DNA from: Nautilus pompilius
Lineage: Eukaryota; Mollusca; Cephalopoda; Nautilida; Nautilidae
Reading direction: 5' to 3'
Length of the DNA stretch: 64,000 nt
Assembly: GCA_018389105.1 (NCBI GenBank)
Contig: JACATO010000591.1
Span: 1,226,501 to 1,290,500 of the forward strand
In this document: piece by piece, positions 11,717-22,639 of the stretch
How positions within the stretch are numbered: the stretch's first letter is position 1
Layout: each line of letters starts with the position of its first letter
The notes under the pieces: model-generated
The model's database searches: none
Told to the model about the DNA's origin: nothing
The model's input: the letters and a program-made list of their open reading frames with translations, nothing else
Position numbers and translations under genes: made by a program

Positions 11717-14168
11717 GCTTTGTTCCATTCTTCAAAATGTGCTGTTTATTAAGAACCCATTTTAAAAATCATCTTTACATTAATTTGCACAGAACTATAG
11801 GTCTAGAGGTGGTGTGCAGTTATTTATGCATTCTTAATGTAAAGTTGCATATTCATACAAGATAAATTTATTCGCTAGAAAGTCATTTATTGGATGAAGA
11901 GATTTTAAAAGTCCTTAATTCATTGCAATAAAATGCATGTGAGATGTAGTATTAAGTTTGTTAGATTCATTTTCTGTACAATTTTATGAAATAACTTAAT
12001 TATGCATTATTTACCTCTGCATACATAGCAATTTGTTTGTCGTATATCACTCTTACTTCATAAATTAGAAAATGAAGTAGAATTCACTCGTAAACTACTT
12101 TTTTATTTCTACCTTCATGCTCCCTGTCCAGGGCATTGCCTTTCCAGTATTTCCTGTTACCTCACTTGACCTTCACTTCTAAGATATTAAAGTCTGTTTA
12201 ATATAAAAAGATCAACAGTTATTAGTGAGCAACATTGCAAAGCTAGAGAAAATGGTAAACTTTAAAGCCTCATTTTATAATTGCATCAGAGATGTTACCA
12301 TGTTTGATAATGCTAAATAAATTGGTCTTAGAATGTTGGCTATTGTGATGAATTTAAATATATCAGTCTTATTTTAAAATTGGTAGAATTAAAATGATTT
12401 TGAAATATCATAATTTGTATTATTGAATTGCAGGAACATTTTAGTGTTATAAATGTAATTATTATTTTTAATTTACTGTCAAAATTTGTTTTTTCTTTCT
12501 AATTGTTCTATGATTATGATGTAAATAGGTTGTCTACCATAACTTTAAGTAAAACAAATGGATGGTCTTTAGAATTTGTGGAAGTTTAATAGTGGGCTTA
12601 TTGGCAGATATTTGACAATAGTAGTAACCTTGGTTTTTACAGATATGCAAAAATTATATGGTATAATAAATATTTTATGTCCATCCTTCTGTTTTCTTAA
12701 CTCTTCCATTATATTTTGGGTCTATTGGGCTCAGCACCAGTTCCAAAAGCTTAAAAGTTGCAAGACTTAAAATATCATAGGATTTTTTCTTTTTTTTTTT
12801 TTGTGACTTATCCTAGTTGAGGGTCATAAACATGTAATTAAAAATAAGCAACTTTGACATTATGCTTAGTTTGTTTTTAATACTATCCTATATGCAAACA
12901 TTAGAACCTGAAAAACAATAGAAGGTTAATGCAATATCTGCTTCAGATATTTAAACTTCTTCTGAGTTTGCTTAATGTATATTTCTTTGTTAAATTCTGC
13001 TTGACTATTTAACAAATTACTTTTAAAAACAGTGCCTGCCCGCTTTGTTCATTTGAATGGTGGTGAATCTTGTTTGTCATGTGATACCTGTTTAATGTAG
13101 TTCATTTCATGTGCAAATGTTGTTGACTGAAGCTGAAGACCACACAAGTTATACAGAAGACACATCTCATCTCATGCAGCTCCTTCCTGGCCTAATCTGA
13201 GAGCCGATTAACTAATTAAAGTGCCCTGTGCAACAAGTTGTTGAGTCATCTTCTGACTGATTGACTTAGCAACTTTATTGCATGGAGTGCTTCAATTGGT
13301 CAAACCACAGTGATGACTCATCGAAGCTGAGCATGATCAATTTATTTACTGTTGCTGTAAACATGTCAAAATGTTCTTTCTTTCACTGACTGTGTTGTTG
13401 TTGTTGTTGTTAGCCAGAATGAATTATTATGAATGGAACTGCATGAAGAAAGTTATTCACTTTAAGCATAACTTTGTGTTCAAATTTTGTTTTCATTGTC
13501 ACAATTCTGAAAGAATGTTTTAAAATGTGCATTTTCTGTATTATTGTATTAGAAGAATTTTAAATATTTAAAATAATTTAAATTAATTTAAATTATCTAT
13601 TTTGATGTAATTCTAACATTAATTTATTAATTTATATTTATTTGACTAAAAGTGTGCTTAATTTTTTGATCCTTACTACAGTTCATTCATTCATTTCTCA
13701 AGCTGTGTGTGTACTACTGTTTGTCTTATCTTTTAGACCTTTATTCATTTTCCAAAGATCTTTCATTATTTTGTTTTCAAAATTTTATGCTAATGAAAGT
13801 AACAGACTGTTCTCTATGAGCTAATGTTTAAGATGTTCATAAATCAACTGGAACACCTATTATCTTGTACCTATAGACAGATAAATGTTTTCTTATATGA
13901 AACTTTAAGAGAAATTAATTTTTCTTTTTTGTTTTTGTCTCTAGTCTTATAAACATTAAAAATGCTAGTAGAATGGTTATTTGCATTGAATTATAGTGGC
14001 ATAAGTTAAGTTTGCTACACAATAGTAATAAATTAAATAGGTTTATTTTATTCTGAAAAAACTTGTTTTTTCTCAAGTAACTGAGTTACAAGGATTTCTT
14101 TAGCTTCACTTACGTCAAATTAAGTGTATTTTAGGAAAAAATGATTTAATATAATTTATCAGTGAATG
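11717..14168. other. AT-rich non-coding stretch with one regulatory-like island
   Basis: No coding content recognised. Mostly AT-rich, with a TGT/TTG microsatellite at about 13391-13411. The exception is the less AT-biased block at 13030-13370, listed separately. Confidence 0.55.
13030..13370. promoter_or_regulatory. Candidate host enhancer-like block
   Basis: This block stands out from its AT-rich surroundings. It packs many words resembling known transcription-factor sites: CTTTGTTC (SOX-like) near 13043, GATTAACTAATTAAAG (homeodomain-like) near 13205, TTATTGCAT (C/EBP-like) near 13275, CAAACCACA (RUNX-like) near 13300, TGATGACTCATCG (AP-1/bZIP-like) near 13311, and TTTATTTAC plus TGTAAACA (forkhead-like) near 13340-13362. 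It has no coding frame or transposon signature. The functional reading is inference from word clustering only. Confidence 0.3.
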
Positions 14169-14170
14169 TA

Positions 14171-14467
14171 CAGCCATGGTAAACAATTTTGCATCACCCT
14201 GGAAATAAAAATAACATCTTCATATCATACTCATAGCTTTACTTTGCACCAATCACCACTTTTAATAGAGTTGTACTTGTCATCATGATTTTATAATTAC
14301 TTTTCCGAAATCATGTATTCTTAGATTTGAAATTGCCACATTTTTCAATTTTGATAATTTTTCCATTAAGTGTGTGGAAAAATACAAAGTGGCATGTACT
14401 TCAACATGTTAATGTAACATTATTATGTAAAAATTCTAGAGTGGTGCAAAACTCTTGGATATGGCTG
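14171..14467. mobile_element. Tc1/mariner-type MITE, 297 bp
   Basis: Short non-autonomous DNA element. The left end starts CAGCCATGGTAAACAATTTT and the right end, read on the other strand, starts CAGCCATATCCAAGAGTTTT. Over the first 29 bases 21 positions agree, including CAGCCAT and TTTTGCA. Both sides are flanked by TA (14169-14170 and 14468-14469), the Tc1/mariner target. The interior is AT-rich and non-coding. It would need a transposase in trans. The boundaries are well supported; which autonomous family drives it is unknown. Confidence 0.8.
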
Positions 14468-14469
14468 TA

Positions 14470-15689
14470 TGTAGATATATATGAACAGTACTCTTAAATT
14501 TGCAGAAATAATTACAACAAATATGACACGTACTTTATATTTTATTTTTTAAAATAAAAAAATATGTAAAATATGCGTGAAAATGCCAAAACAGTTGCTT
14601 AGCAATAGAATTGATTGTTACAGGTAAAACAAGAATGTGTGTTAAAAGTAGCATTTTTATTGATACTGCATGCCAAATTGGCCATGACAGTATAATGGTG
14701 ATGATCAAATGGTTTCACCACTGCTCTTTAGTATCAAAATAAAATTTGAATTCTGTGAAGAATTACACTTAAGAATTTCTTTGTATTCTAAGTGAATTAA
14801 GGTCATTTTTAGATGTCAAGGAAATTAATGGGGAAATAACATTTTTATACATCAATAAATTAATTTTTATACAGTTTATCTGGATAATATCTTATTTTTG
14901 TTTGAAAAAACTCAAAATAGTTTAATTAAAATAGTACAAAAAAAAATAAATCCTTTTGGAGAGACTAGTGCTAACAAAGTATCTAGCTTCAAAATTAACC
15001 CTTCATATATTTTGTTAGTTACCTTATTTATAACACCTTGGTTCACTCCAGCTTATGCAAACCACATGGGGTTGAAATTATACAGATTTTTCATTACAAA
15101 GGGTTATATTACAATGAAGAAAGTCCTGTGTCATAGCCCTTATTGCTTAACCTGTTCTGACTAATACTGAAATAAAGGGTGGTGGTATGCAATTTATATG
15201 GCAAAATTTTCTTATTCATAGCAAGTGCTATGCAAATGCATTGGTCAAACTAATTTTGGAGATCTTACTTCAGTCTTCAAAAGTTTCAAAGGTGTTTTCA
15301 TCAGTTATGAATAGTCACTATTAATGAGAAGCAGTTCAGTTATTTAAAACTATCATCAAACTGACTTATTAGAAGCTCACATAGGGAAAAACTTAAGTTA
15401 ATTGTTTGTTTTCATTGACAGCACTTATGTTGCTTTAAAAACATCATCAATTAAATATTAGGGAGCATTTATTTTTAGACACTATACTGTAGATTAATGG
15501 AATACATTTCTCAGCATAACTGCCCATTTTAACTAGTTCTTAAAAAAATGCTAGAAGCTACTTTTAGGGACAAAGGAAGCTTATGTAAGTTGTGAAGTTC
15601 TTACCTCTCAAACTTACAGCAGTAGGGAAGGCTTTGGTAATAGAGTAAGATTGTTTCTCAGCTATTAAAAGAAAGAGTGGGGGGAGTCA
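14470..15689. other. AT-rich non-coding stretch
   Basis: No gene supported. One 88-codon open frame at 14898-15164 has no recognisable motif and ordinary AT-driven composition. The rest is short-frame AT-rich sequence. Confidence 0.5.
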
Positions 15690-16075
15690 AGTTTTAAGAT
15701 TGGTCTTACCCCTAATGGTCAAAGAGATATAGGTGGCTTTAAAAACCAATTTTGGGAAGACTGATTTTACTACAAATGTGGCTGGTAAGAAATGATCTAG
15801 TTGATGCATGTAGTTGCATCAGACCGATGACACTCCTTCCATCTAGGTTTTTCTTCCTGAGCAATCCCAGCCTCTTCAAAATTGCTAACTCTCTGTTTAT
15901 ACATGGGTCACCAGAATTTGTAGTCTTTGGAGATTTCCTTTTGTCTTAGTTTAGAATATAGTAGTTTTGAGAGATCCATTTGGCATATGTGACCAATCCA
16001 GCAAAGTTGGGCTTAAATAATCATAGCTTCACATTGAGTACATCTGGATTTTGAGAGAGCAACTGTATTGCTTCT
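15690..16075 (-). pseudogene. C-terminal tail of a non-LTR retrotransposon ORF2
   Basis: On the minus strand, starting near 16065, broken frames read NPDVLNVKAM, then QLCWIGHICQMD, SKLLYSKLRQK and RVSNFEEAG. This matches the conserved region after the reverse transcriptase in many animal non-LTR elements (R-L-W-GH-RM-D--LP---LY-EL--GKR), where tail domains include a His/Cys motif. At about 15700-15770 SHICSKISLPKIGF with a following S-H pair looks like a decayed zinc finger. Only this 3' tail remains; reverse transcriptase and endonuclease are absent, as expected for a 5'-truncated insertion. Frameshifts and stops are present. The clade (RTE- or CR1-like) is not decided. Confidence 0.55.
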
Positions 16076-17356
16076 ACAATAATTCCAGAAAAGTTGAAGG
16101 ATTTTGCATAAGGAATGATGGGGGGAAATGCCTATAAGTCTTAAGATATCTTATGTTACTTTTTAGTAGTGAAATTAATATTTCTTTACAATTTAATTTC
16201 TAAATATCTAAAATAAAAATTGAAAACCATTATTTTGACTGAACACAAGAATAATTTAGTTTCTTAATTTAATAGGTTACCTTCAGGTGTTGTTTGCTTA
16301 TATAAGGGAAGAAAATCAAAGCTGATGTATAAGCATCTATAAAAGGGAAGATATTTGCTGCTATAGTTAAGAATTTCTGGTGACAAATTCTTATTTTCAA
16401 CTATAATGTATGAATTCTCTCTGAGTGATAGAGAAACTTTTAGAAACTATCCTTCTAGCATTGTGGCCTGGCTGTAAGCTGCAGCAAGCCATGTTGTGGC
16501 TGGGATAGTAGGCCTAGCATAAAATGGCCACTTTGATTTGTTAATAGCAATTTTAAAATTTGATGGATGTGCAGAAATTTTGTCAACAACATAGGCCCAA
16601 TATAGAAAACTACTATTATATGCTATACATTGAGAAAACTTAGCAGCAGAACAGTTATGAGCTGAACTCATTTGTTGAATATGCTGAAAAGAATGAAATT
16701 ATTAGCGTTAAAGTGAAATCTTTTGAAAATAATTCTGTATGAGAGAAACTTATGGTACATATTTAATAGAACCACCACCATTTCACTAAAGGTAAAATTT
16801 GGATGTTACTGATATACTAACCAATGTACTCTCATTTCAATGATAAGAGTGATTGTTAGGATATTGATGATTTTGTTCTTATTTAAGTAGGTGTGCACAG
16901 TTTTTTTTCTTTCTTTTTTGGTAAATTAAATTTGTTTTAACCATAATTTTAACTTTGGAAGATTAAAAGAAGAAAAATCTTTAAATTGTAAAATGTGTTT
17001 TGTATGAATATGCATTGTATTTGGTTCACTATAGTATTTTAATCTGAATTGTGATCTGGAGATTTGTTTATATGCACTGTCTTTAATGTTATTTATTGCA
17101 GACTGGTAACTGGTGAAAGGATACTGATCAAAATTCTACTACTCACTTAATGCTGATGTAAACAGTATGAATTTAGCTTCTATTTGCTGACGATTTATCT
17201 TGTCACAATGCAACAAAAAAAAAAACATCTAGGAATGATCATGAGAACAAGTCAGAAAAATGTCTGTTGATCTTCAGAAGCAGATCCAAGGCTAGTTCTT
17301 TTGATGGCACACCTTTCCTTTGGCTTAGTGTTTCAATGCAATTTCATTCTGGTGAA

Positions 17357-17376
17357 TTTTTTTTTTTTTTTTTTTT
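17357..17376. repeat. Poly(T) run, 20 bases
   Basis: Uninterrupted T homopolymer. It could be a bare microsatellite or the remnant of a retroposed poly(A) tail on the minus strand. No element body was recognised beside it. Confidence 0.85.
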
Positions 17377-17411
17377 GAGTGTTTACTTCATCTATCACAT
17401 TGATTTGATAG

Positions 17412-17443
17412 CTGAACATTCTGAAGCAATCAGCAATGTTCAG
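17412..17443. repeat. Short hairpin-forming inverted repeat
   Basis: CTGAACATT at 17412-17420 is the exact reverse complement of AATGTTCAG at 17435-17443. Inside, CTGA and TCAG pair as well, leaving one bulged C and the loop AGCAA. The 32-base unit could fold as a two-part stem of nine and four base pairs, or act as a dyad site in DNA. No function is assigned. Confidence 0.5.
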
Positions 17444-18889
17444 AACATAATCATGAGCTTTTTTTAGCATTGCATTATGGGAAGATTTCTAAGTTATTGG
17501 CAGAGGGAAACCAAGTTGAGGTTGCATACACAGCTGGTTTATAAAAGAGTGAAAACATTTAGAAGGTATTGTTGATATTATTCTAAAGTTCAGTTGCTAT
17601 GCTAGTATAAGATAGATAAAAATGAAGGAACTCTTAATAATTAAATGGACATTTTAAAAGATATTAATAGGAAATTTTATAAAAAAGAAAGAAAGAAAAT
17701 ACGCTACTTTTTCTTAAGTTCTGAGTATTTCATTAATTTTTTTTTTCTTGTGTTTAAATTTTAAAAAAAAAATGGAGGAAGTATTATGGAGTGATTGAGA
17801 TTCAATTAAAATATTGATTTTCTTAAAAATTTTGTTTGGAATGAGAAAAATATTTTAATGTGTTATATTTTTTATTTTAGTTATTTTTAATAACTGTAAC
17901 TATTTTCTGTTTTACATCCATAAATAGTTTTAAGTAGAAAAGATATAACACTATAGAAAAAATTGATTAGAAAAATACATTTTATATATATATATGTATG
18001 TGTGTGTTTTTTATAGAAAGTGTAGGGTGGTGTTTGTAAGTGTGGAGGGTTAATAAAAACTTTTCAATGTAATTTGTAACAATAATTCAAGAATTCCTTT
18101 TGGCACTAGTGATGTTCATTTGTTGCTTTTGTGATTATTATTGTTGGAGATATAATATTATAAGATTTTGCTATTTCGTGTAAAATTTCTTTTAAAAGTG
18201 ATTTTTCTGTAAGTTGTAAGTGAGAATAGTAGTAAAAGTGTAAATTTTACTATTATTTCTAAGTCAATGGTGATTTCCAGTTGCTCCAAAGTTGTTCGTG
18301 CTTCCTTACATTGAGAATATATCCCCTCATTATTTACCTACATGACTAACAAATCTGATTTCTTTCTGTGACCAAAGAACCAAAAAAAAAAATTAAAAAA
18401 AAATTGAAAATAAACTTTAATCACAAAAACACAGATTACCAAGGATGTGAAACTTGCGTATTCTTGTTTATTTGCCATTAAATACTGATTTTAAATTAGT
18501 AGAATTCTTCTGTTTTATTAGAAAAATTTTAACTTTGTTCAATAGGGTAATTGTTTTAAAAATTGAATACATCTGGGCTGGTCTCGTATATCTAATGATT
18601 TCAGTTTTGATCTGCATTTCTTTTATATTTTCTTGTTTGTGTTTAAATTTGAACTTTTTATAATTAAATTTTAGAATTTTCTGCCCAGATTTTCTCTTTA
18701 TAAAATTAGCATATTGAATTCTATATGATCTATAAAATCACTTACATTTGCATGAATTTAGCTTGATTAGATTGCTTTAAATTATAAATATCTAGGTGCT
18801 TTATGGATTTTTGTGTAATTTTTCAAGCAGGTTCATGCTACATTATAACATGGAGTTGGCAAGACTAAGGTGTATTTTCCAATATAGTG

Positions 18890-19320
18890 TAGTAGCCGGG
18901 GTACCCAGTGCTGCATGGAGAAAAGGTTTATATCATTTTCAAAAACTGACATTTTATTTGTTTAAATAACACAATCACTGAACGAACATTGAATCAATAC
19001 TAATGATACATTTAGCATTATATAAGCTCTGTTTAAATTTAACTTTGTTCCATAAGAGCCTCTTTATGGACGATGTTTTTAGTTTTTCCTTGGAGTGAAA
19101 AGCAAAACAGATTTTTGTTTTGGCCGACTTTTGGGCATTGAACATACAGTTGTCCATGGGAAAAGCAGGGACTATCAAAATTGAGGCCAACAACTTTCAA
19201 TGATTGGCCTTGTGCTTTATTGATGGTCACAGCAAAGTTGAGTTTTATAGGCAACTGGATTCTCTTGAATTCAAAAGGAATAAGGCTAGGCTCTGGTCCT
19301 TAGATTCTGCCTTTGATCCT
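18890..19320 (-). mobile_element. Helitron 3' end with helicase tail
   Basis: Rolling-circle transposon remnant on the minus strand. The helicase tail (19022-19320) is followed, about 130 bp further on the same strand, by a GC-rich palindromic stretch reading AGCACTGGGTACCCCGGCTA (18893-18912, minus strand). Many animal Helitrons end with a short hairpin containing GGGTACCC and then a CTRR terminus; here the terminal letters are CTAC or nearby, a slight departure. Upstream RPA, Rep and early helicase regions are not recognisable, so this is a 3' fragment. The distance from helicase end to terminus fits the family. Confidence 0.65.
19022..19320 (-). pseudogene. PIF1-like helicase C-terminus of a Helitron RepHel protein
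   Basis: The minus-strand frame reads PSLIPFEFKRIQLP, then NFAVTINKAQGQSLKVVGL, then PCFSHGQLYVQCPKVG, ending GKTKNIVHKEALMEQS and a stop. TINKAQGQS is the superfamily-1 helicase motif VI region, and FSHGQLYVA-SRV is the family's C-terminal signature; here the last part is changed to VQCPKVG. The upstream IPFEFKRIQLP piece corresponds to the segment just before motif VI. In a working element this helicase unwinds DNA during rolling-circle transposition. An in-frame stop lies just upstream of the PSLIP segment and the earlier domains are missing, so the copy is dead. Confidence 0.8.
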
Positions 19321-22075
19321 GAGATACCTTCATTATAATTTGAAGCTGCTAGGTTGCCTATTTTGAATGAGTGCAGTGAACCAAGTGTAATCTATAAGGC
19401 TTATGAAAAGTTACCTTTGGCGGCTTCCAAATGGCCTTCAAGGCCAACATGTGGTAGCTTAAAACCTTGTCCAGATTCTGAAGTACCTAAGCCCAAAATT
19501 TGGGGCTGCAAGTTGCTATGATTCAGCCGTGAAAGAGTAACAAACAAACATACACCAAAATTTGAAAATACATATTAAATGATAGACATCTAGCCAAGCT
19601 CTTGACACTTCATCACAGAGCTTTGGAACTGCACTGACAATAATCATAAGACCAGTCATTCACTTTTCATTTGCAAAACGTCTATAGCTGTTCTCAGCAG
19701 CATGCAATGATTTAGTCTTTAAAAAAAAAACAATAGAGAAAGAAAAGCAAAATATGGCACTTGTGATAATACCATCAAGTTTGCAACAGCTTCTTTGAAA
19801 CTTTGTAAAAATTCCATTCACAGATCTGACAGCAAATATGCTATTCATTACCATTAGATTTTGTTATTTCCTTCACTGGATAAATAATCTAGTTTCTGTT
19901 CACTAGAAACTCAGGGAAAGTCTATGAATCAAATCATTGCCATGTTATCAAGTAGTTCCTGTTCACAAAAAGATTTGAAATTTAATGCAGAGTAGGAAAG
20001 ACATTAAGGTTTCGCAAAAATACATTTAAACTTTCAATCCCTGCTTACATACATGTTTAGGATTTCAGGAGTATGACTCCTATTTTGATGTTTCAAAAGA
20101 TTCTTAATAATAAAAGCAGGAATTAAAAAATGTTATCTGCAAGGATGTATATGTATAATAAAATGTCTTTCTTGACTTTTCCTTATTTATCTGACTCTTT
20201 TTTTATCTAATAGATATTAGATGTGTCCAATCAATTTGCTTGATGACCCACAGCAGAAGTTGGTATTGTCAAAACATTTTATATTTTCTGCTCCTGTGTG
20301 GAAGAAATTCATTACTACATTAGATGAACATTAGCATCAACTTAAATTCAAGCACAATCTAACACTACATAAATCTCACTGATAGTTTGAAAAGCACCAC
20401 CCTTTAAATTGCAAGTCATTCTAATGTTTGGTGTGGTGTATCTATAGTTGCAGTGAAGAGCCATCTTTACATGGATTATAATTGTGTGGAATTATGAGTT
20501 CAATCTTTGAGTTAGATCTTAAACTGCAGTAATAGAACCATGGCTTTCATAATAAATGGTTGGTGTGTTTTAAGAAAAAAAAGAAAAAGTCAAAACAAGG
20601 AAATTCAATAATAAAATATAAGTAACAAATTTTCCTGTAGCATCAGTTTAATATGAGAATTGAAGGTTAAAAGTAATGAGTTGGAAATAGTGATAGTTTG
20701 GTCACATTCTTTATCTATAATTAAGTAATGAACTTTGTGTACATTTTAGTGATCTGCCACTGTCATTAGGGTTGCACAATATTTTCCAGCTTGATTTTCT
20801 ATTTTTTTTAAAAAAACAAATGATAATGAATAAGTTCTTCTTACATTTTAATTGACTAACAAACATGTAATTCATATCATTATTTAGTTAATTAAAATTC
20901 ATTTTTCAATTTCTTTAAAAGATGAAATGCTAATTTCAGGTTCATAATGAACTTTATGTACATTTGTTTTTGATAATTCTCTTTCTGCAATTTTTAATAA
21001 ATGAAATAATTTAGCAGTAGCAGTTAGTTTACATTTATAATTTAAAATGAATCACAATTAGAGATAGAGGGAATAGTATTTAACACATTTCTACAGTTCA
21101 TAAATTGTTTGAAAAAACTCTGAAGCAATCAAATGCTGGTAAATGTCTTTGTATCTACCATTTTAATGTTAGGTTTAGCATAGGTGTGGGCAAAAGGGAA
21201 TAGTTTTTTCCCAAATGAAAATTTTAGAGATTAGGATTATTTGTATGAAATTATGGTACATGCACAGTGCATTAATAAAATCTTTCTAATTTTTTGGTAA
21301 TTTTCATTACAAATTCAGTTACTGAGTATTATATCATTGCAGACATTTGCTATCATTTAGCATGTTTTTCTTACAAAGAATATAAGGAATCCATTTCTAG
21401 AATATTTGACACAGAAGTCAATGCATAGTTTCTGCATAGTCACATCATTTGACTTGATGTAGTTTAAATCCTTGAGTCATGTTCACAGGATTCTATAAGA
21501 GCATTATGAGGAGGGAGCATAAATAGTTTTGCTTAAATCTTGCTGAGTTAAGTGTGAAAATAGCGAACCAAGGAAAATTATGCAAGTCTTTTTGCTGGTA
21601 AATTAAAATCTGTAATAATAATTTTATGATATTTATCTTTGACTTGCATAAAGTAATTTATCAGAATTTTTGGTTTGTATTATCATAATTTATTTAAATT
21701 GATTTTAATTATCATTTGATTTAAATATGATACATTTTGATTTAAACTTTATTGACATTTTTTAGTGTGTGAGCAGAATTGGAAGCAAAAGTCCTTAAAT
21801 GCTGAAAATGATTTAAAAATAATAAAAGTTATGGCATTGGTGCATTAGAAATATGGTGAACATTGTATTTAGCGAGAGAGTGAGTTGCTTGGCAGTCATC
21901 TGTTGTAGTATTGAATTTTTCTACTTGCGTTTCCTTATGTTTAATTAAGTTTCTAACTTCTGCATGCAATTAACCATGCACTCTAAAATGATTTTAAAAC
22001 AATTCACTTAAAATGTTCACAACTGTATAATGTGCTAGTACTACTTGGTAAAATTTACACTTGATATGACAGGTA
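19321..22075. other. Non-coding stretch, possibly including more Helitron-derived sequence
   Basis: The first several hundred bases upstream of the helicase tail (to about 19860) are less AT-rich than the rest and may be decayed Helitron body, but I could not read helicase motifs in them. From about 20500 onward it is plain AT-rich sequence without supported features. Confidence 0.4.
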
Positions 22076-22410
22076 CAATAAAAGTCCTTTAATCTGGCAC
22101 CAAATGGTCCAGAAAGCCCAATTTTCTGGCACACAAAAAAAAGAAGCTTGACAATTTGGGGAGGTCCAGCTAGCAAGCGAGTCTCTGCTGTAAAACAAGT
22201 TTGCCCACACGCCGGTCTTCCTCCAGCTGATCACGATGCTGCCGACAAGTACTGCGATATCTTCGATACTGTACTACAGTATATTATATAAAAAAGTGAA
22301 AATAAAGTGTCTTGAGGTTTTTGACTAAGAGTAACATCCAATAATCTGGCACATCCAGTAGTTTGGCACCCTCCATTCCCTGTGTGTATCGGATTATAAA
22401 ATTTTTACTG
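22076..22410. mobile_element. pogo/Tigger-type MITE, 335 bp
   Basis: Non-autonomous DNA element flanked by TA at 22074-22075 and 22411-22412. The left end starts CAATAAAAGTCCTTTAATCT and the right end on the opposite strand starts CAGTAAAAATTTTATAATCC. Both fit the CAGTAAAA--T---TAATC-GGCAC terminus known from pogo/Tigger families. The word TAATCTGGCAC recurs near both ends (about 22090 and 22340), and a further TTTGGCACC lies at about 22363, as subterminal repeats. The interior (about 22170-22260) is relatively GC-rich with several CpGs and no readable transposase. Boundaries are well supported. Confidence 0.8.
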
Positions 22411-22639
22411 TAGCATGGTTTACAATTTACCTGAAAAACAATCATTCAATTTATGCATACAATGTGTTGCTTGAATCAGTTGAGAAAGTAACTTGAAATT
22501 TTACAAAGAAGTGTGTTCATCAAGTAGTTTTTAATAATGTTGTCCAGACTAAGTGATTGTGAAAGAGAAATTGCTACAGGATTGTTTCAGGCAGGTCAGT
22601 CAACAAGGAAAGATATCTAAACTGTCATCATACTGCTAT

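Larger units (their letters stand above)
16076..18889. other. AT-rich non-coding stretch
   Basis: No gene supported. It includes a 20-base T run (17357-17376), an AT/GT microsatellite at about 17983-18008, and a hairpin at 17412-17443 listed separately. Confidence 0.55.

Noticed and set aside
14898-15164. 88-codon frame with a hydrophobic stretch
   Set aside because: Hydrophobicity is typical of translated T-rich sequence; no other evidence for a membrane protein.
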